49,066 nt of DNA from assembly GCA_030149325.1 (NCBI GenBank), contig JASBRS010000034.1:1-49066 (forward strand). The letters run 5' to 3'. The notes under the pieces were generated by a model, which searched no databases, was not told the DNA's origin, and worked only from the letters and a program-made list of their open reading frames with translations. Of the stretch, positions 30,785 to 41,906 are shown one piece after another; positions within the stretch are counted from its first letter, which is position 1; every line of letters starts with the position of its first letter. This stretch comes from Deinococci bacterium. GTDB taxonomy: Bacteria; Deinococcota; Deinococci; Deinococcales; Trueperaceae. Position numbers and translations under genes: made by a program.

Positions 30785-31542
30785 GGCGACCGGCACCCCC
30801 GTTCCAGGGCGGCCTCGCTGAAGCAGCGATCGGGCACCGGAGTGACGGTGTCGATGTCGGTCCAGATCGCCGTCGTCCGGTAGCCCTCCTTCAGCAGGTC
30901 GACCACCTCGAAGCGCTCGGGGATGGTCCTGCCGTCGACCCGGGTGAACTCGGAGAAGGTCATGCGCCGGACCGCGGTGTCGCGCTGGTCGAAGTAGGTC
31001 AGCGTCAGCGGCGCGAAGCTCGCCGGATGGACGGTGAACACCAGCTTGCCGTAGGGGGTGGGCGCCTCGGGGTGCGGCGTGAGCTCGAGCGTGATGGCGT
31101 TGGCGTCCTGCGCCGTGACGACGGCGTCTTACTGGTCGCGGTACTCCTCGCCCGCCAGGTCGTCGTAGGACAGGTCGGAGCCCAGGAAGGCGTTGCTACG
31201 GCCCGACGGCGGGAGGCGCAAGCTACGGCCGAGGCGCGGGTTGTAGATGAGCAGGTTGGAGCCGATCGACAGGAACGCCTGGCCTGCCTCGCGCGGCGGC
31301 GCCGTGACCCGCGCCAACGAGCGCTGGTCCCCATCGGTGACGATGTCCATGCTGTACTCGGTGGTGCGGTCCGGGCGCTCGACGATGAGCTGGAGGGTCG
31401 CCCACTGGCGGACCCCACGAAGGTTCTCGACCATGGCGTCGAGCACCGACCGGGCGTCGAGCGTCGGCGTCTGGGCCACCGCGATCGAGGCGAGTGCGAG
31501 CACCAGGGCGACGCGCAGCGCACGACCGGGGAGAGGGGTCAT
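30781..31542 (-). pseudogene. LolA-like outer-membrane lipoprotein-sorting protein, split by an in-frame TAA
   Basis: Read through, this is 254 codons in one frame, interrupted only by TAA at 31131-31129 (codon 138). The 5' part (ATG at 31542, AAAGGACG upstream) has a signal peptide (VALVLALASIAVAQ) and the family blocks WATLQLIVERPDRTTEYSMD, SIGSNLLIYNPRLGRSLRLP and FLGSDLSYDDLAG. The part after the stop goes on in frame with DAVVTAQDANAITLELTPH, then LVFTVHPASFAPLTLTYFDQ and GRTIPERFEVVDL, all as expected for the family, and ends with the overlap to the next gene. So a single base change is enough to explain the break (TAC to TAA would restore Tyr). It may be a real pseudogene, a sequence error or readthrough. 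Confidence 0.8.
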
Positions 31543-31552
31543 GCTCGTCCTT

Positions 31553-32833
31553 TCACTCCGTCCGCATGGCTTCGGACGGATTCAACCTGCGCACTCGGCG
31601 GGCCGGGGCGAGGACGGCCAAGATCGCCGCCAGCGCCACCGTGGCGGAGGCGTAGAGGGCGTACTCGGGTCGCACCGCGGCGTAGACCTGGTCGGTCAGC
31701 GCCAGGCCCTCCAGGATGTCGCCGTAGGCGCCCACCAGCAGGGCGCCCAAGGCGTTGGTGGTGCTGAGGAGCCACAGCACCCCGTAGCCGACGACGAGAC
31801 CGGCGAGCCAGCCGAGCGCGGTGGCGAACACCGACTCGAACGTGACGAGCCAGCCGAGGCCGCCCTGGTCGAGCCCGAGCGCCACCATCACGCCGAACTC
31901 GCGGGTGCGCTCGAGCACGCTCACCACCACCGTGGTGGTGACGGTGACCGCCGCGAACAGCGCGAACAGCAGCCCCATCGGGATCATCTGGATGCGCTCG
32001 GCCGCCAGGCCGCGTTGCAGCGCTCCCAGGAGCGCGCCTACCGGGTAGGCGTGGACACCGCTCGGGAGGCTGGCCTGCACGGCCTGCGCCGCAGCATCCT
32101 CGTGACCGAGCGGGACGTCGAGGGCCAGGCCGGTGGCCCCCGCAACGCCGGTGAGGGCACGCGCATCGGCCAGGTCGATCAGCGCCGTGTAGTCGTCGAC
32201 GAGGGCCGTACCGGCGTCGATGATGCCCACCAGTCGCAGGCCCATCGCCGTCGGTCCGGCCAGCGCCGACACGTCGATGGCGACGCGTTCCCCCAGGCGC
32301 ACGTCGAGGCGCTGCGCCAGCCCCTTGCCGAGCACGATCTCGCCCGGTCCCCGCAGCATCCGGCCGTCCGCGATCGACGCCGGGAGGTCGGACACCGACG
32401 CCTCCAGGGCCGGGTCGACGCCTCGAGCCATGACGCCCTCGCTGGTATACGGCGAGCGCAGCAGCGCACCGAAGTCGACGCGCGGGGCAGCGCCGCGGAC
32501 GCGCGCATCGCGCACGGCCAGGCGCGCCAGCGCCTCGGGGTCGGCGAGGGCGTTGGAGGGGTCGGGGTCGTCGTGGTAGGCCTCGCGGGTGATCAGCACC
32601 GGCGCCGCGACCAAGCGCCCCTGGGCGTTCATGATCGAGTCGAGGAAGCCGTCGGTGTAGCCCCAGAAGAACACGATGGCGAGCGTCGCGTAGGCCACGA
32701 CCACCACCAGCAGCAGGGTGCGCCGGCGCTGGCGCCAGAGGTTGCGCCAGGCCAAGCGCGCCAGGCCGCGAAGACCGCCCGGGCCGATGCCGGCCTGGCG
32801 AGAAACCGCTACCCCTCCGTTGGCGACGGTCAC
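31553..32833 (-). CDS. FtsX-type ABC permease (LolC/E-like), first in operon
   Basis: 426 aa from the GTG at 32833, 9 nt after a -10 box. One membrane helix is near residue 45 (TLLLVVVVAYATLAIVFFWG). A periplasmic domain follows to about residue 270, then three C-terminal helices (LFALFAAVTVTTTVVVSVLE, FATALGWLAGLVVGYGVLWL, YASATVALAAILAVLAPARR). The motif LAWRNLWRQRRRT matches that of the second permease, so the two are paralogues and should form a heterodimer with the single ATPase. The ending RRLNPSEAMRTE is typical of MacB/LolE permeases. It leads the envelope export operon. Confidence 0.88.
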   Translation of the reverse strand: MTVANGGVAVSRQAGIGPGGLRGLARLAWRNLWRQRRRTLLLVVVVAYATLAIVFFWGYTDGFLDSIMNAQGRLVAAPVLITREAYHDDPDPSNALADPEALARLAVRDARVRGAAPRVDFGALLRSPYTSEGVMARGVDPALEASVSDLPASIADGRMLRGPGEIVLGKGLAQRLDVRLGERVAIDVSALAGPTAMGLRLVGIIDAGTALVDDYTALIDLADARALTGVAGATGLALDVPLGHEDAAAQAVQASLPSGVHAYPVGALLGALQRGLAAERIQMIPMGLLFALFAAVTVTTTVVVSVLERTREFGVMVALGLDQGGLGWLVTFESVFATALGWLAGLVVGYGVLWLLSTTNALGALLVGAYGDILEGLALTDQVYAAVRPEYALYASATVALAAILAVLAPARRVRRLNPSEAMRTE

Positions 32834-32842
32834 CTTGCGTCG

Positions 32843-32871
32843 AGGTTAGGGGGGCCGCCGAGCCCGGTCAA
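32843..32871 (-). promoter_or_regulatory. Promoter of the envelope export operon
   Basis: On the minus strand TTGACC (32871-32866), a 17-nt spacer, then TAACCT (32848-32843), then 9 nt to the GTG start. This is the best -35/-10 pair among the leaderless starts here. The rest of the divergent gap to rnr (32872-33110) shows no gene. Confidence 0.65.
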
Positions 32872-33110
32872 GGCTGAACGTCCCGCCGGCGAACGCGCCC
32901 GGCGTACGTCGGTGACGGCGCCGGACCGGCCGGGCGCTCCGCGACCAGGGTTCGCGCCGCGGCCTCGGCGCGGTCGGCGTCGGGGAGCGTCCTGTAGGCC
33001 GAGCGGTAGGGGATGGTCCTGGGCCCAGCATGCCCTGCCCGATGGGCGCCGTCGCAGGCGTGCGCCCCCGGACGATCTCACCGCGGACGCGGGGAACGCG
33101 CCTGACGGGC

Positions 33111-33116
33111 TACACT
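33111..33116 (+). promoter_or_regulatory. -10 box of leaderless rnr
   Basis: TACACT, then TGCTGCG, then ATG at 33124. Confidence 0.55.
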
Positions 33117-33123
33117 TGCTGCG

Positions 33124-35952
33124 ATGGCAGAACTCGACAAGGAGCAGGTCTTCGACTTCTTCCGCTCCAACCCGGAGCGCCCCTGGCACGTCCAGGACAT
33201 CCAGAAGCGCCTGCAAGCCGACGACCGCAACGCCCTCAGGAAGCTCCTCTCGGAGCTCGCCGACGAGGGTCGACTGATCCGTACGCGGAGGCGCACCTTC
33301 GGCCTCCCGCAGGAGATGAACCTCTTCATCGGGAAGCTGCAGGTCACCTCGGGTGGCTACGGCTTCGTGATCCCCGACAGCGGCGACAGCAAGGACCTCT
33401 TCATCCCCGCCAACAAGCTGGGCGGCGCGTGGGACGGCGACCGCGTGGTCGCCCGCCCCAACCCCATGGCCGCCGAGACCGACCGCGCCAACGGCGAGAT
33501 CGTGCGCATCCTCGAGCGCGGCTACGACCACGTGGTCGGCACCCTCGAGTACGCGCGCGGCTACGCCATCCTGCGCCCCGATTCCCCGCGCTTGCGCGAA
33601 CGCATCCTGCTGACGCCGGAGTCGGTGGGCAAGCTCGAGGGGGGCTCGCGCCTGGTCGCCCGCATGGTGTGGCCGGAGAGCTCCGGCGAGCGCGAGCCGT
33701 TCGGTGAGGTCGAGGAGTTCCTCGGCTCCGGCGACGATCCCGAGGTGGAGACCAAGGCGGTGATCGTCAAGTACGCCCTCAAGGCGGAGTTCGACGCCGA
33801 TACCGTGGCCGAGGCCAAGGCCGTCCCGCCCAGCGTGGACGGCGAGATGATGGCGGGGCGGACCGACTACCGCCACGTGCCCACCTTCACCATCGACGGC
33901 GAGGACGCCAAGGACTTCGACGACGCGCTGTCGCTGGAGCGACTCGAGGGGCGCGGCAAGGACGGCCTGCTGCGCGTCGGCGTGCACATCGCCGACGTGT
34001 CGTACTACGTCGCCGAGGGCACCAGCCTCGACGCCGAAGCCCTGGAGCGTGCTACCAGCGTGTACCTGCCGGGCCGGACCCTGCCGATGCTGCCCGAGTC
34101 GCTCTCCAACGGCATCTGCTCGCTGGTCGAAGGGGCGCCGCGGCTGGCCCTGTCGGTGTTCGTCGACGTCACCCGCGCCGGCGAGGTCAAGGCCGTGCGT
34201 TTCCGCGAGACGGTGATCGAGTCCGATGCGCGGCTGACCTACGGGCAGGTGCAGGCGTTCAGCGACGGCGGACGCCTGCCGCACGGCAAGCGCAAGCTCG
34301 AGCGCGACATCAAGGTGCTCATCAACCTGAGCCAGGAGCTGCGCAAGGAGCGGATCGGCGCTGGCGCCCTCGACTTCGACTTCACCGAGGCCAAGGTCGA
34401 CGTCGACGACTCCGGTGCGCTCCACCTCACGCCGGTCCGCAGCAACGCCGCTCGGCAGCTCATCGAGGAGATGATGCTGCTGGCCAACCGGCTGGTGGCG
34501 GAGGAGCTCGACAAGCGCGACGTGCCGGCGCTGTTCCGTGTCCACGAGGACCCCAGCACCGAGAAGGTGCAGGCGTTGCAGAAGGCGCTGGCTCGCCTGG
34601 GCTACACCCTCGACCTGGAGAAGGCGCGGCCGCAGGACCTGCAGCGCATCCTGCGCGAGGCGGCCGGCAAGCCCGAGGCGCAGATCGTCAACACGTTGCT
34701 GCTGCGCAGCCTCAAGCAGGCACGCTACAGCTCGGAGAACCTCGGTCACTTCGGGCTGGCGTTCGAGAACTACCTCCACTTCACCAGCCCCATCCGCCGC
34801 TACCCCGACCTGGTGGTCCATCGCGTGATGCGGGCGTTGCTGCAGCACCGCCTGTCGCCGACGCTCAAGGAGCGGCTCAAGACCGACTTCCCGAAGCTGG
34901 CGGAGCAGTCGAGCGACCGCGAGCGCCAGGCCGAGAGCGCCGAGCGCGACCTCACGCGCTACTACCACGCGCGCTGGGCCCGCGAGCACATCGGCGAGGC
35001 GTTCCACGGCGTGGTGAGTGGCGTCACCAACTTCGGCGTGTTCGTCAGCCTGCCGAACGCCGTCGAGGGGCTGATGCACGTCTCGCACCTCGAGGACGAC
35101 TACTACATCTACCTCGAGGACTCGCTGATGCTGATGGGCAAGCACACCCGCAAGCGCTACCGCATGGGCGACCGGGTCGAGGTCAAGGTGTTCCAGGCCA
35201 ACCCCACCCAGCGCCAGATCGATCTCATCCCGGCGAGCATGGAGATGCCCGAGGTGGAGGTCGACGAGGCGCCCCTGCGCCAGAAGCCGCCCCGCAAGCT
35301 CAAGGAGCCGGCGGTGGCGATGGCCGAGGAAGCGTCGGCGACCGGCGGCAACGGGCGCGCCGGCGGGCGCGGTCGGTCGGGCGCCAAGGCCGGCGCCAAG
35401 GCCGGCGCCAAGGCGGACGGCGCTGCGGAAGCCAAGGCCGCTGCGCCGAGCTCGAGCAAGGGCACCACGCGCCGCGGTCGCCGCTCCAAGGCCGGCGCCG
35501 CCAAGGCGGACGGCGCGGCCGATGCGGCCAAGGCGGCTACCCAGGAGGCGGCCGCCGGCAAGAAGGCGGCGGCTGCCAAGGACACGACCCAGGCTCCGGC
35601 CAAGGGCTCGGGCAGGGCGTCGCGGTCCAAGAAGCCCGCGGCCGCCAAGGGATCGGCGGCCGGCAAGCAGCCAGCGGCCGGCAAGCAGCCGGCGGCCTCG
35701 AAGGCGGCGCCCGCCACGGCCGCGGCCGAGGAAACGGCACCCGCCAAGCCCGCGGGCGAAGGCGGGACCTCGCGGCGCAGCCGTCGTCGTCGCTCCGGCA
35801 AGGGCGCGGCCCCGACCGCCGGAACGCCGTCCTCGACGGCCCCCGCCAAGGCGCCCGCCAAGGCCCCCGCCAAGGCCCCCGCGCCGGCCGAGCCGGCCCC
35901 GCGCGGGAAGCGTCGCAAGCGCCTGGTGTTCGGCGGGACCGGCAAGGGCTGA
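33124..35952 (+). CDS. rnr: Ribonuclease R with a long basic C-terminal tail
   Basis: 942 aa. Order: N-terminal helix-turn-helix (1-60, VFDFFRSNPERPWHVQDIQK), cold-shock domains (65-215), the catalytic RNB domain (about 235-590) and an S1 domain (about 625-700, GVVSGVTNFGVFVSLPNAVE). The active-site block is TIDGEDAKDFDDALSLE with its Asp cluster; HFTSPIRRYPDLVVHR is the usual C-terminal RNB motif. It degrades structured RNA 3' to 5'. Unusually, about 220 residues after S1 are rich in Lys, Ala and Pro with short repeats (AKAGAKAGAKA, GKQPAAGKQPAA, APAKAPAKAPAKAPA). It is like a histone-H1 tail and probably binds RNA or ribosomes. E. coli RNase R also has a basic tail, but a shorter one. Confidence 0.95.
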   Translation: MAELDKEQVFDFFRSNPERPWHVQDIQKRLQADDRNALRKLLSELADEGRLIRTRRRTFGLPQEMNLFIGKLQVTSGGYGFVIPDSGDSKDLFIPANKLGGAWDGDRVVARPNPMAAETDRANGEIVRILERGYDHVVGTLEYARGYAILRPDSPRLRERILLTPESVGKLEGGSRLVARMVWPESSGEREPFGEVEEFLGSGDDPEVETKAVIVKYALKAEFDADTVAEAKAVPPSVDGEMMAGRTDYRHVPTFTIDGEDAKDFDDALSLERLEGRGKDGLLRVGVHIADVSYYVAEGTSLDAEALERATSVYLPGRTLPMLPESLSNGICSLVEGAPRLALSVFVDVTRAGEVKAVRFRETVIESDARLTYGQVQAFSDGGRLPHGKRKLERDIKVLINLSQELRKERIGAGALDFDFTEAKVDVDDSGALHLTPVRSNAARQLIEEMMLLANRLVAEELDKRDVPALFRVHEDPSTEKVQALQKALARLGYTLDLEKARPQDLQRILREAAGKPEAQIVNTLLLRSLKQARYSSENLGHFGLAFENYLHFTSPIRRYPDLVVHRVMRALLQHRLSPTLKERLKTDFPKLAEQSSDRERQAESAERDLTRYYHARWAREHIGEAFHGVVSGVTNFGVFVSLPNAVEGLMHVSHLEDDYYIYLEDSLMLMGKHTRKRYRMGDRVEVKVFQANPTQRQIDLIPASMEMPEVEVDEAPLRQKPPRKLKEPAVAMAEEASATGGNGRAGGRGRSGAKAGAKAGAKADGAAEAKAAAPSSSKGTTRRGRRSKAGAAKADGAADAAKAATQEAAAGKKAAAAKDTTQAPAKGSGRASRSKKPAAAKGSAAGKQPAAGKQPAASKAAPATAAAEETAPAKPAGEGGTSRRSRRRRSGKGAAPTAGTPSSTAPAKAPAKAPAKAPAPAEPAPRGKRRKRLVFGGTGKG

Positions 35953-36018
35953 GCCAGCCCGCCCGGCGAACGGCGTCGGGGTCGACCGTCGCCGGCGCCG
36001 ACACGAGAGGAGGACGTC

Positions 36019-36219
36019 ATGGCCATGACGCCGCACGTACGCTGCAGGGCCTGCGGCGAGGTGTTCCCGAGCGAGGCCGGCATGGACGACGACGTCACCT
36101 GCCCGGCGTGCGGGCATCGGGGAAGCCCGGCGGGCGTGATGCGGCCGACCGGCTTCCCGAGCCTGGAGGTGTTCCGGCGCAACGTCGAGAAGTCGCGCGG
36201 CGACCGTCACGACGAGTGA
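36019..36219 (+). CDS. Small zinc-ribbon protein
   Basis: 66 aa; ATG at 36019 with GAGAGGAGGACG upstream, one of the stronger ribosome binding sites here. Two CxxC knuckles, CRACGEVF and CPACGHRG, separated by about 20 residues, form a zinc ribbon of the FmdB or rubredoxin-like type. A short charged tail follows (FPSLEVFRRNVEKSRGDRHDE). No signal peptide. It may be a nucleic-acid or protein-binding regulator. It lies 66 nt after rnr and could be co-transcribed with it. Confidence 0.72.
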   Translation: MAMTPHVRCRACGEVFPSEAGMDDDVTCPACGHRGSPAGVMRPTGFPSLEVFRRNVEKSRGDRHDE

Positions 36220-36231
36220 CGGAGCGTCTGT

Positions 36232-36237
36232 TACACT
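36232..36237 (+). promoter_or_regulatory. -10 box before the 31-codon ORF
   Basis: TACACT, then 7 nt, then ATG at 36245. Box and spacing are the same as at rnr (TACACT plus 7 nt). Confidence 0.5.
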
Positions 36238-36244
36238 TGCCGAA

Positions 36245-36340
36245 ATGATGACAACGCCTGCCCGGACGCGGTCCCACGGGCGAGCGAACGACGCTCGCGG
36301 GGCAGGCCAGCCTCTGCCGGTTCCGGCGCTCGACGCGTGA
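36245..36340 (+). CDS. Leaderless 31-aa ORF, possible leader peptide
   Basis: ATGATG start, 31 residues (begins MMTTPARTRSHGRANDARGA, ends PLPVPALDA), stop 11 nt before the next gene's ATG. The -10 box exactly 7 nt upstream fits a leaderless start. The peptide has no known motif. It may be translated to couple or regulate expression of the gene at 36352, or the annotation may be chance and the region simply a leader of 107 nt. Confidence 0.4.
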   Translation: MMTTPARTRSHGRANDARGAGQPLPVPALDA

Positions 36341-36351
36341 AGGGGGACGGG

Positions 36352-38058
36352 ATGGACCAGGAGTACCGCTATCCGTTGACGCGCATCTGCCTGCGCAACG
36401 GAGCGCTCACCCTGCCGCGCACCATGCTGGGGTTGTTCCCTTCCGAGGGCCGCATCACCGCCGTCGACACGCGCCGCGACGAGGAGTTCGAGCTCGTCGC
36501 CGAAGGGCCGCGCACCGTCAGCGGCCTGCAGGCGTTCTTCGACGCCCACGACCTCGAGGTCAACGACGAGCTGCTGATCCGTCCGCTGGAGGACGGCCGC
36601 TACGCCATCACCCCGATGCCGCGGGCGCGCAAGCCCGACTACGCTCGGCCCAAGGCGATCGCCGCGCTGCTCGACGAGCTGGCGGAGGCCGAGCTGACGG
36701 CCAACGAGACGGAGCTGCGGGCGCTGTACCCCGACCTGCCGGCGGACTTCGACCTCCGCGGCGTGCTCGAGGCCGACGACCGCTTCGTGTTCTTCGAGGG
36801 GCGCTGGCACGCCCGCGCCGCCATCGAGCGGCGGATCGACGAGGAGCAAGCGGCGCGCAAGGCGTCGCGGCAGGTACGGGGAGCCAGCGACGCGGCCGGA
36901 GAAGCGGCGGCCGGGGCCGCCGAAGCCGTGCCGGTGCCGGTGCCGCGGGCTCGTGCCGCCGACGCCGGAGGCGGCCCCGCCGAGCCCGGATCACCGCGCC
37001 AGGACGCCCTGTGGGCGTCGACGTGGCAGGAGAGCTGGCGCTCGGAGGCGACACCGGCGTGGACCGGCGGCGACGCCGCGGCCGGCGCGCCCCCCCACAA
37101 CGTGCCCGGCACGCCCACCGACGACGAGCGCTCGGCGGCCCCGTCGGTCCGCGAGCGGCGGGCCCCGCAGCGCGCCGTGTTCCCCGGCGATGCGGCGCTG
37201 ACGCACGACGACGAAGACGACGAGGTCGTCGACCTCCAACAGGTGAGCCGTGCCCGGGAGCTGTTGCAGGCGTTCGGCTTCCGGGTGGAGTCGATCGGCC
37301 ACGGGCAGTTGATGGCCCACGCCGAGCTCGGGCGACGCGGGTACACCGTGCTGGTGCACGCGCTCGGCTTCGGGCAGCGCCTCGACTGGGCGGCGCTGCT
37401 GGCGCGCCGCCGCGAGGAGGGCGCACGCTACCTGGCGGTGTTCGGCGATCGCCGCGACCTGCAGCGCCTGCAGGCGCCCTCGGAGCTGGCGCGCGCCACG
37501 CTGTGGTCGTGGGACGGCCTGCTGCGAGCGCGCACGCTGGCCGAGAGCGTGCCGGTGAGCCCGTTCGACCTCGAGGTGCACTTCGAGCGCGAGGGGCTGT
37601 TCGGCCATGGGCTCGAGCGCTTCGAGGCCGCGGTCGCCGGCCTGGTCGCCGAGCGCGGCGCCTTCTCGGAGGTGCTCAGTCACCTCGCCGGGTTGCGCGC
37701 CCCGACGGTGTTCCTGCTCGAGGATCTGGCCGGTGGCGGGACGCTCAGCCGCGACGCCGTGTTGAAGATCCTGGAGCGCCTGAGCGACGCGCCCTTCCAC
37801 ATGGTGGCGCGCGTCGGCCAGGGCGAGTTCTGCCTGCGACTGCCGGTCGGCGATGGCCTGAAGAACCTCGCCGACTACGCCTCGACGCTGCGCGGCCGGC
37901 TGCCGAGCCGCGGGCGCGAACGCCTGACCGGTCTGGGTGAGCCGGAGTGGATCCGCGAGGCCGCAGGCGCCGATGCCGATGCCGATGCCGGCGCCGACGC
38001 CGAGACGGGCCCCGACGATGCCACGGCCACCGATCCCGACGACGACCTCGAAGCCTGA
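36352..38058 (+). CDS. Unrecognised three-part protein: B3-like pseudobarrel, helix-turn-helix, nuclease-like core
   Basis: 568 aa from the ATG at 36352 (AAGGGGGACGGG upstream; a GTG at 36337 is possible). I do not know this protein. Residues 1-92 look like a B3/AbrB-type pseudobarrel DNA-binding domain: RNGALTLPRTMLGLFPSEG, then SGLQAFFDAHDLEVNDELLI. Residues 95-165 look like a HARE-type helix-turn-helix (LRALYPDLPADFDLRGVLEA, then FFEGRWHAR). Residues 166-290 are a low-complexity linker. Residues 295-540 resemble a restriction-endonuclease fold of Mrr type (RARELLQAFGFRVESIGHGQ, YLAVFGDRRDLQRLQ) but I see no D...(E/Q)xK catalytic set, so it may be inactive. An acidic repeat tail (ADADADAGADAE) ends it. 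Confidence 0.6.
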   Translation: MDQEYRYPLTRICLRNGALTLPRTMLGLFPSEGRITAVDTRRDEEFELVAEGPRTVSGLQAFFDAHDLEVNDELLIRPLEDGRYAITPMPRARKPDYARPKAIAALLDELAEAELTANETELRALYPDLPADFDLRGVLEADDRFVFFEGRWHARAAIERRIDEEQAARKASRQVRGASDAAGEAAAGAAEAVPVPVPRARAADAGGGPAEPGSPRQDALWASTWQESWRSEATPAWTGGDAAAGAPPHNVPGTPTDDERSAAPSVRERRAPQRAVFPGDAALTHDDEDDEVVDLQQVSRARELLQAFGFRVESIGHGQLMAHAELGRRGYTVLVHALGFGQRLDWAALLARRREEGARYLAVFGDRRDLQRLQAPSELARATLWSWDGLLRARTLAESVPVSPFDLEVHFEREGLFGHGLERFEAAVAGLVAERGAFSEVLSHLAGLRAPTVFLLEDLAGGGTLSRDAVLKILERLSDAPFHMVARVGQGEFCLRLPVGDGLKNLADYASTLRGRLPSRGRERLTGLGEPEWIREAAGADADADAGADAETGPDDATATDPDDDLEA

Positions 38059-38107
38059 GCCGGACGGCTCCGCCCAGGACCCTCTGTCGTAGCCGCCCGC
38101 AGGTCGC

Positions 38108-41188
<3,081 letters not shown>

Positions 41189-41221
41189 GGCAGTGGACGG
41201 CCCTCCGAACGCCCGGTGGGG

Positions 41222-41227
41222 AGTGTA
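41222..41227 (-). promoter_or_regulatory. -10 box of carB
   Basis: TACACT on the minus strand, 33 nt before the ATG at 41188; unlike its leaderless neighbours it leaves room for a ribosome binding site (GGAGGG). Confidence 0.4.
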
Positions 41228-41323
41228 TCACGGTGTCCGGGCCGGTCCGGGCCGTGGGCGACCCGGGCCTAGGAGGCGCCGGCCGCGATCCCAGGAGGGC
41301 GTGAAAGAAATCCCGGAGCGCCG

Positions 41324-41329
41324 CATGCT
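41324..41329 (+). promoter_or_regulatory. Possible -10 box of the Uma2-type gene
   Basis: CATGCT, then 6 nt, then ATG at 41336. It fits the leaderless spacing seen elsewhere, but the hexamer is weaker. Confidence 0.35.
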
Positions 41330-41335
41330 CGGCCC

Positions 41336-41899
41336 ATGGAGAGCGAGGTCGAGCGGTCGACGGAGGCGGGGCGGTTGAGCGTGGCGGAGTTCCTGGCGCG
41401 GCAGCGCGCCGGGGCGCTGGCGGCGGGGCCGCGGGCGGAGCTGATCGCCGGCAGGGTGGAGGTGCCGGGGCTGCCGCGTGCGGCCGACGTGGCGGCGGTG
41501 GTGGGGTTGGCCGCGCGGCTCGAGCCGCTGCTGGTGGGCCGCGCCAGGCTGGCCTTCCGGCCGGCGGTGCGGCTGGGGATCGACGATCTGCTGCGCCCCG
41601 ACCTGGCGTTGCTCGATGCCTCACCCCGCTTCGGGCGCGGCAGCTCGAACTCCGGCGGTGAGGTGCTGCTGGCCGCCGAGGTGGTGCGCGGCCCCGACGC
41701 CAAGGAGAGGCGCGCGCCGCGCTACGCGCAAGGGGGCGTGCGCGAGCTGTGGCTGCTCGATCTGCAGCGAGGCTGGATCGAGGTCTACCGTGCCCTGGCG
41801 GGCGGCCACTACCGCTCGCGCACGCTCTGGTACCCGGGGGAGAGGATCGGGGTGGTGGCCCTGGAAGGCGTGCAGGTGGAGGCGCTGGCTCCGAGCTAG
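41336..41899 (+). CDS. Uma2-family (DUF820) PD-(D/E)xK nuclease-like protein
   Basis: 187 aa. The family pattern is visible in order: RLSVAEFLARQRAG and AELIAGRVEVPGLPRAADVA in the N-terminal part, the metal-binding block LRPDLALLDASP near residue 88, then EVLLAAEVVRGPDAKERRAP with the catalytic Glu and Lys, then YAQGGVRELWLLDLQRGWIE. These proteins have a restriction-endonuclease fold and are common in cyanobacteria and Deinococcota, usually in many copies; their biological role is poorly known. It is divergent from carB. No partner methylase or antitoxin gene is adjacent. Confidence 0.8.
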   Translation: MESEVERSTEAGRLSVAEFLARQRAGALAAGPRAELIAGRVEVPGLPRAADVAAVVGLAARLEPLLVGRARLAFRPAVRLGIDDLLRPDLALLDASPRFGRGSSNSGGEVLLAAEVVRGPDAKERRAPRYAQGGVRELWLLDLQRGWIEVYRALAGGHYRSRTLWYPGERIGVVALEGVQVEALAPS

Positions 41900-41906
41900 C
41901 GCGGTG

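Noticed and set aside
36245-36340. Taking the 31-codon ORF as the true N-terminus of the 568-aa protein
   Set aside because: It ends in a stop and is in a different frame from the gene at 36352.
41336-41899. Toxin-antitoxin or restriction system around the Uma2-type gene
   Set aside because: No partner gene is adjacent; the neighbours are carB and an S4 protein.
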